A DNA stretch of 9,053 nt from Anaerolineaceae bacterium UBA700 (GTDB taxonomy: Bacteria > Chloroflexota > Anaerolineae > Anaerolineales > Anaerolineaceae): NCBI GenBank assembly GCA_002298885.1, contig DBMK01000236.1, positions 1-9,053 on the forward strand, given 5' to 3'. This document shows positions 5,217 to 9,053 of the stretch, piece by piece (the stretch's first letter is position 1; the number at the start of each line of letters is the position of its first letter). Position numbers and translations under genes: made by a program. The notes below the pieces were generated by a model. It was given only the letters and a program-made list of their open reading frames with translations. It was not told the origin of the DNA and made no database searches.

Positions 5217-6544
5217 TTCCCCTCTTGTATAGAAACTAACCTCAACCCCCGGTAAGTGATAATGCCGACCGAGACGGCCAGGTAGGCAGATAGTAAAGCG
5301 GCTTCGGCTACCAGGCCGAAGCGCGGCACGAGCACGAAGGCCAGGAGTACCTTGGCCAGCCCGGTCCACAGCATCACCCGGAAGGGGAACACCGGCTGGT
5401 GCAGGGCCAGCAGCAGCGAGCGGTTCCAGTAGAGGATGTTGGCCACGCCGAAGCCCACCAGCAGCACCAGCAGCGCCGGGTAGGCCGGCAGGAATTCAGC
5501 CCCGTAGAACAGGATCAGCCAGTTGCCCAGCACCAGCAGGCCCAGGCTGACCGCCCCGGTGAAGGCGCCGGAAATGAGGGTCACCCGGCGCAGCAGGCGG
5601 CGCAGTTGGGCCCAGCTCTTCTCGGCCACCGCCCGGCTCAGCTCGGGGTAGGTGGTGCTGATGAAGGGCGTGATCGGCACCATGACCAGGTTGATCACCG
5701 CCAGGGCCACCTTGTAATAGCCCACCTCACGGGTCGAGAGGAAAAAGCCCACCCAGAGCTGCTCGCTGTCGCGCACCACCATGTTGAGCGTGGCGCTCAG
5801 GTTGGTGCTGACCGCAAAGGACACCAACTGGCGGCGGGGCGGCAGCAGGCTGAAGGAAGCCCGCCACCAGCCCGGCCCGTACATCTCCACCAGCGACTGC
5901 CACGCCAGCACCATTGGGCCGATGCCCAGGATGAGCTTGCCGATCAGGTAGGCCAGCACCACCACCAGCATCCCGCCGTGCAGAAAGTAGGCCGCCAGGA
6001 TGATGGCCGCGGTCAGCACGGCCTGGCCGATGTTGATGGCGGCCTGGCTGCGGTAGCGCCGGTGGATCTGGAGCACGCCGGTGGAGGTCTCGGTGCACAG
6101 GTTGCCGGGGATGATCAGCCCGTAGATCAGGAACCAGACCGTGGTGGAGGCGTCCTTGGCGAAGATCTGCGCCGCCAGCGGGGCCAGCAGCACCAGCACC
6201 ACGAAGGCCAGCAGCGAGGTGATGCCCTCGGTGAGAGCCGCCGCCTTGACCACCGCCGCCGCCCGGTCGGGACGCTCCTCGGCCCGGTACTGGTCCATGT
6301 AGCGCACCACCAGCTCGCCCATGCGGAACGAGAACAGGCGGTTGACGGTGGAGGCGAATACGGTGACCACGCCCAGCACGCCAAAATTATCCACCCCCAG
6401 CAGGCGGGCGGCGAAAATGCTCTGTATCATGTTCAGGCCCAGGCTGATGGTGTTGCCGCTGAACAGATAGCCGGTATTGCGGATCACCGCCCCCAGTAGG
6501 CGGTCCTGGCGCCAGGCGCGCCAGTGTTCGCCGAGGCGGCTCAT
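5213..6544 (-). CDS. Polysaccharide flippase (Wzx/RfbX-like, MOP superfamily)
   Basis: A 443-residue integral membrane protein with about 12-14 hydrophobic segments (for example near residues 25-65, 108-128, 135-150, 173-215, 243-262, 272-300, 325-347, 352-380 and 388-432). The N-terminal pattern GYLFSGNTISLGLNMIQSIF and then ARLLGVDNFGVLG is typical of oligosaccharide flippases, which move lipid-linked glycan units across the cytoplasmic membrane. The length is normal for the family. I place the start at the ATG at 6544, which overlaps the epimerase TGA (ATGA), indicating translational coupling. An upstream in-frame ATG at 6589 would overlap the epimerase by 49 bases and is less likely. The stop codon lies inside the hairpin repeat at 5134-5216, so the last residues may have been altered by that insertion. 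Substrate specificity cannot be read from the sequence. Confidence 0.9.
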   Translation of the reverse strand: MSRLGEHWRAWRQDRLLGAVIRNTGYLFSGNTISLGLNMIQSIFAARLLGVDNFGVLGVVTVFASTVNRLFSFRMGELVVRYMDQYRAEERPDRAAAVVKAAALTEGITSLLAFVVLVLLAPLAAQIFAKDASTTVWFLIYGLIIPGNLCTETSTGVLQIHRRYRSQAAINIGQAVLTAAIILAAYFLHGGMLVVVLAYLIGKLILGIGPMVLAWQSLVEMYGPGWWRASFSLLPPRRQLVSFAVSTNLSATLNMVVRDSEQLWVGFFLSTREVGYYKVALAVINLVMVPITPFISTTYPELSRAVAEKSWAQLRRLLRRVTLISGAFTGAVSLGLLVLGNWLILFYGAEFLPAYPALLVLLVGFGVANILYWNRSLLLALHQPVFPFRVMLWTGLAKVLLAFVLVPRFGLVAEAALLSAYLAVSVGIITYRGLRLVSIQEGN

Positions 6545-7602
6545 GCGGTGATGACCTGGCTGGCCCAACTGCGCTCGGCCAGGTACCATTCGACCATGGC
6601 GCGCATGCCCTCATCCAGGCTCACCTGGGGCTCCCAGCCCAGCAGGCGGCGGGCCTTGCTCACGTCGGCCTGGTTGGCCAGCATGTCGGCCTTGTGGAAG
6701 GGGTGATGCACCACCTGGGCCTTCTCCCCCAGCAGCTCCTCCAGGCGGGCGATCATCTCATTCATGGTGATCGTCTCGTGCCCGCCCAGGTTGATGATCT
6801 CGTACCCTACGGGCTTGAGGCCCAGCACAGTGCCGCGGGCAATATCGTCCACGTAGGTGAAGCCACGCGATTGGCTGCCGTCGCCGTTCAGGTGCACCGG
6901 GCGGCCCTCCTTGATCCACTGCAAGAAGCGGAACATGACCATATCCGGCCGCCCGGCCGGACCGTAGACGGTGAAGTAGCGGAATACGGTCACGTCGATG
7001 CCGTACAGGAAGTGGTAGGCGTGGCACATGGCCTCGGCGCCCTTCTTGCTGGCGGCGTAGGGCTGGAGGGGCTTGTCCGATGAGGCCGTCTCGGGGGTGG
7101 GCAGGGGCGCGTCGCAGCCGTAGATGCTGGAGGTGGAGGCCAGGACGAACTTGGGGATACCGTATTGATGGCACAGCTCGAGCAGGTTGAGTGTGCCGGT
7201 CAGGTTGGTTTCAACAAATATGTAGGGGTTCTCGACCGAGGCGCGTACGCCGGCACGGGCAGCCAGGTTGATAATAGCGGCGAAATTTTCGAATTTCGAT
7301 TTTCGATTTTCGATTTTTAATTCAAGATCGGGATTCTTAGTGCCATTTTCGGACTGTAAACTGTCAACTGTAAACTGTGAACTTAAAACTTTTTCGATTT
7401 GAATTCGATCAGTGATGTCCACCTGGTGGAATTCAAAGCCGGGCAGGGTTTGCAGGGTGGAAAGCCGGTGGTGTTTCAGGCGCACGTCGTAGGCGTCGTT
7501 GAGGTTATCCAGGCCGACGACGGTGTGGCCCTGCTCGACCAGCAGCCGGCACACGCGGGATGCAATGAAACCGGCCGCGCCGGTGACCAGGTAGCGCGCC
7601 AT
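6541..7602 (-). CDS. NAD-dependent UDP-sugar 4-epimerase with in-frame insertion
   Basis: A 353-residue extended SDR enzyme. The Rossmann motif is TGAAGFIAS at residues 7-15, with Ala14 where the third Gly is usual. INLAARAGVR at 111-120 and STSSIYG at 156-162 follow, and the catalytic Tyr182 and Lys186 sit in YAASK. FRYFTVYGPAGRPDM and GFTYVDDIARG resemble UDP-glucuronate/UDP-N-acetylhexosamine 4-epimerases. Next to a UDP-GlcNAc dehydrogenase, conversion of a UDP-GlcNAc-type sugar or its uronate to the galacto form is a reasonable inference. Residues about 73-106 (bases 7386-7285) look inserted: related enzymes run from the DITDR strand almost directly to the VIHLAA-like strand. The inserted codons are AT-rich and come from heptanucleotide repeats. 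The insertion lies on the surface between a helix and strand, so the enzyme may still fold. The ATG directly follows the dehydrogenase TAG. Confidence 0.9.
   Translation of the reverse strand: MARYLVTGAAGFIASRVCRLLVEQGHTVVGLDNLNDAYDVRLKHHRLSTLQTLPGFEFHQVDITDRIQIEKVLSSQFTVDSLQSENGTKNPDLELKIENRKSKFENFAAIINLAARAGVRASVENPYIFVETNLTGTLNLLELCHQYGIPKFVLASTSSIYGCDAPLPTPETASSDKPLQPYAASKKGAEAMCHAYHFLYGIDVTVFRYFTVYGPAGRPDMVMFRFLQWIKEGRPVHLNGDGSQSRGFTYVDDIARGTVLGLKPVGYEIINLGGHETITMNEMIARLEELLGEKAQVVHHPFHKADMLANQADVSKARRLLGWEPQVSLDEGMRAMVEWYLAERSWASQVITA
7287..7317. repeat. Heptanucleotide array TTTCGAW inside the epimerase gene
   Basis: Four consecutive 7-base units, TTTCGAA then TTTCGAT three times (7287-7314), followed by TTT. 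On the coding strand they give KIENRKSKFENF, a seven-residue protein period because three units equal 21 bases. The array lies in an AT-rich patch (about 7285-7405) unlike the surrounding GC-rich gene. Confidence 0.9.
7354..7381. repeat. Heptanucleotide array CTGTNAA inside the epimerase gene
   Basis: Four 7-base units: CTGTAAA, CTGTCAA, CTGTAAA, CTGTGAA. On the coding strand these encode part of SSQFTVDSLQSEN. It is a different heptamer from the array at 7287-7317, separated by 36 bases of non-repeat sequence, yet it has the same unit length and copy number. Confidence 0.9.
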
Positions 7603-8925
7603 CTACAGCCTCACCACCTTGGGATTGTTCTTGCCCAGCGGCCCCAGGGCGTTGCGCGTGTCGACCACCAGGCGGGCAGCCTCCAGGATGGCGGGGTAAT
7701 CGTAGCGCTTATGGTTGGTGGTGATGACCACCACGTCGGCGGCCTGTGCCTCGCCCATCAGGTCGCTCACCGAGTCCATGGACCAGCCGTCGTGGTTGAA
7801 ATGAGCAACGTAGGGATCGTGGTAGCGTACCTCGGCGCCCTTCTCCTTCAGCAGGTGGATCACGTCCAGGGCCGGCGACTCGCGCAGGTCGTCCACGTCC
7901 GGCTTGTAGGCAACGCCCAGCACCAGGATGCGGCTGCCTTTGACCGGCTTGCCGCGCTCGTTGAGGGCGTCCTGCACCTTGCTCACCGCAAAGCGGGGCA
8001 TGTTGGTGTTAATCTCGGAGGCCAGCTCGATGAAGCGGGCGTTGTAGTTGAAGGTCTTCATCTTCCAGGACAGATACAGCGGGTCGATGGGGATGCAGTG
8101 CCCGCCGATGCCGGGGCCCGGGGTGAACTTCATGAAGCCGAAAGGCTTGGTGGCGGCGGCGTCGATCACCTCCCACACGTCCACGCCCATGCGGTCGCAC
8201 ATGATCGCCAGCTCGTTGACCAGGCCCAGGTTGATCATGCGGAAGGTGTTTTCGAGCAGCTTAGCCATCTCGGCCACCTCGGTGGTGGAGACGCGCACCA
8301 CCGTGTCCAGCGCCTGGGCGTACCAGGCCGCGGCCACGTCTGAGCAGTCCTCGGTGATGCCGCCGACCACCTTGGGAGTGTTTTTGGTGGTCCAGTCCGT
8401 GCGTCCCGGGTCCACCCGCTCGGGCGAGAAGGCGATGAAAATATCCTGCCCGATGGTCAGGCCGCGCTCGGCGGCCAGGCGCGGCAGCACCATCTCGCGC
8501 GTGGTGCCGGGGTAGGTGGAGGATTCGAGCACCACCACCATCCCCGCATGGGCGTACGGCGCCAGGCCCCTTGCAGCGCTGTCGATAAAGGACAGGTCGG
8601 GGTCGCCGGTCTTGCGCAGCGGGGTAGGGACGCAGATGGAGACGGCGTCGGCCCCGGCGCAGACGCTGAAGTCGCCGGTGGCGCACAGCCGCCCGGCCTG
8701 CACCAGGCGGGCGACCGTCTCGGAGGGCACGTCCAGTACGTAGCTCTCGCCCCGGTTGATGCTGCTCACCTTTTCGGCCACCGGATCCACCCCGATGACC
8801 TTGAAACCGGCCTCGGCAAAGACCACCGCCAGGGGCAGCCCCACGTATCCCAGGCCCAGGATGGCCACCGTCGCCGAGCGGTCTTGAAGTTTTTGAAGTA
8901 AAGATGCTTTGGTTGAATTGCTCAT
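7603..8925 (-). CDS. UDP-N-acetyl-D-glucosamine 6-dehydrogenase (WbpA/TviB type)
   Basis: A 440-residue NAD-dependent nucleotide-sugar dehydrogenase that oxidises the C6 hydroxyl of a UDP-hexosamine to the carboxylate (UDP-GlcNAc to UDP-GlcNAcA in WbpA). The N-terminal Rossmann motif is ILGLGYVGLPLA (residues 22-33). CVPTPL (98-103), ESSTYPGTT (134-142) and FSPERVDPGR (166-175) are typical of this subfamily, Lys222 and Asn226 lie in the central helix, and the catalytic Cys277 is in GIGGHCIPIDP. LGVAYKPDVDDLRESP (336-351) marks the C-terminal domain. GGHCIPIDPLYLSWK favours the UDP-GlcNAc/ManNAc group over UDP-glucose dehydrogenase. The length is normal. No clear ribosome binding site precedes the ATG at 8925; AAGAAAGG on the minus strand sits about 19 bases away, rather far. 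It is first in the three-gene operon, with no gap before the epimerase. Confidence 0.93.
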   Translation of the reverse strand: MSNSTKASLLQKLQDRSATVAILGLGYVGLPLAVVFAEAGFKVIGVDPVAEKVSSINRGESYVLDVPSETVARLVQAGRLCATGDFSVCAGADAVSICVPTPLRKTGDPDLSFIDSAARGLAPYAHAGMVVVLESSTYPGTTREMVLPRLAAERGLTIGQDIFIAFSPERVDPGRTDWTTKNTPKVVGGITEDCSDVAAAWYAQALDTVVRVSTTEVAEMAKLLENTFRMINLGLVNELAIMCDRMGVDVWEVIDAAATKPFGFMKFTPGPGIGGHCIPIDPLYLSWKMKTFNYNARFIELASEINTNMPRFAVSKVQDALNERGKPVKGSRILVLGVAYKPDVDDLRESPALDVIHLLKEKGAEVRYHDPYVAHFNHDGWSMDSVSDLMGEAQAADVVVITTNHKRYDYPAILEAARLVVDTRNALGPLGKNNPKVVRL

Positions 8926-9053
8926 TTAATTGTGATTTATGAACCTTTCTTTATGTATCCGCTCCGCCGCGGTCTATGACCCCGGCGCCGACCTCACCCC
9001 CCGGCCCCCTCTGCCACAGGCATGCTTCGCGTGACCTTCCCCCGAATCAGTGG
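8926..9053. other. Upstream spacer at the window edge
   Basis: 128 bases with no credible gene. The part nearest the dehydrogenase start is AT-rich and should hold the operon promoter, but no convincing -35/-10 pair stands out. From about 8990 it turns C-rich (CACCCCCCGGCCCCCTCTGC), wording seen in dispersed intergenic repeats of high-GC bacteria. It is cut off by the window end. Confidence 0.4.

Noticed and set aside
5399..6499. 366-residue plus-strand frame opposite the flippase
   Set aside because: The translation is a Gln/His/Gly-rich composition artefact of high-GC antisense sequence; the minus strand encodes a recognisable flippase.
7287..7381. CRISPR array
   Set aside because: The units are 7 bases with no spacers and are translated within a gene; no cas gene is present.
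7399..8343. 314-residue plus-strand frame opposite the epimerase and dehydrogenase
   Set aside because: It spans the junction of two well-supported genes on the other strand and has a His/Gln/Val-rich shadow composition.

Overview
The window looks like a high-GC chromosomal segment from an environmental bacterium, most plausibly a member of the Chloroflexota (Anaerolineae-like). The pointers are a LysM/YkuD L,D-transpeptidase with an N-terminal membrane anchor and PG_binding_4-like regions, a lipoprotein beta-propeller on a long Thr/Pro-rich linker, and abundant short dispersed repeats between genes. This placement is inference; no rRNA or marker gene is present.

Layout. At 16-669 (minus) lies an AcuB-like CBS-CBS-ACT protein, divergent from a 614-residue membrane-anchored L,D-transpeptidase at 933-2777 (plus), which ends in a clear intrinsic terminator. 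Between 2862 and 3501 (minus) are two gene remnants: an internal piece of a type II P-type cation ATPase (DKTGT motif, three in-frame stops) joined directly to the N-terminal end of a family 4-like glycosyltransferase. At 3533-3777 is a repeat-rich spacer with a decayed copy of a dispersed repeat, a perfect 30-bp palindrome and a GC-rich inverted repeat. An AT-richer WD40-type lipoprotein gene follows at 3781-5016 (minus). A nearly perfect 40-bp-arm hairpin (5134-5216), related to the decayed copy at 3533-3598, separates it from the next operon.

The right half (5213-8925, minus) is a tight three-gene surface-polysaccharide operon transcribed right to left: a WbpA/TviB-type UDP-N-acetylglucosamine 6-dehydrogenase, a UDP-sugar 4-epimerase whose ATG directly follows the dehydrogenase stop, and an oligosaccharide flippase whose ATG overlaps the epimerase stop. 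The dehydrogenase and epimerase would supply an acidic sugar nucleotide (for example UDP-GlcNAcA/UDP-GalNAcA) and the flippase would export lipid-linked glycan units. No intact glycosyltransferase is present; the only one is the truncated remnant.

The most unusual signal is inside the epimerase: an AT-rich, in-frame insertion of about 30 codons containing two separate heptanucleotide tandem arrays of four units each. Because 7 is not a multiple of 3, copy-number change would usually frameshift the gene, so this could be either a repeat invasion of a gene or a switchable locus. I see no defence system, CRISPR array, tRNA, rRNA or complete insertion sequence.
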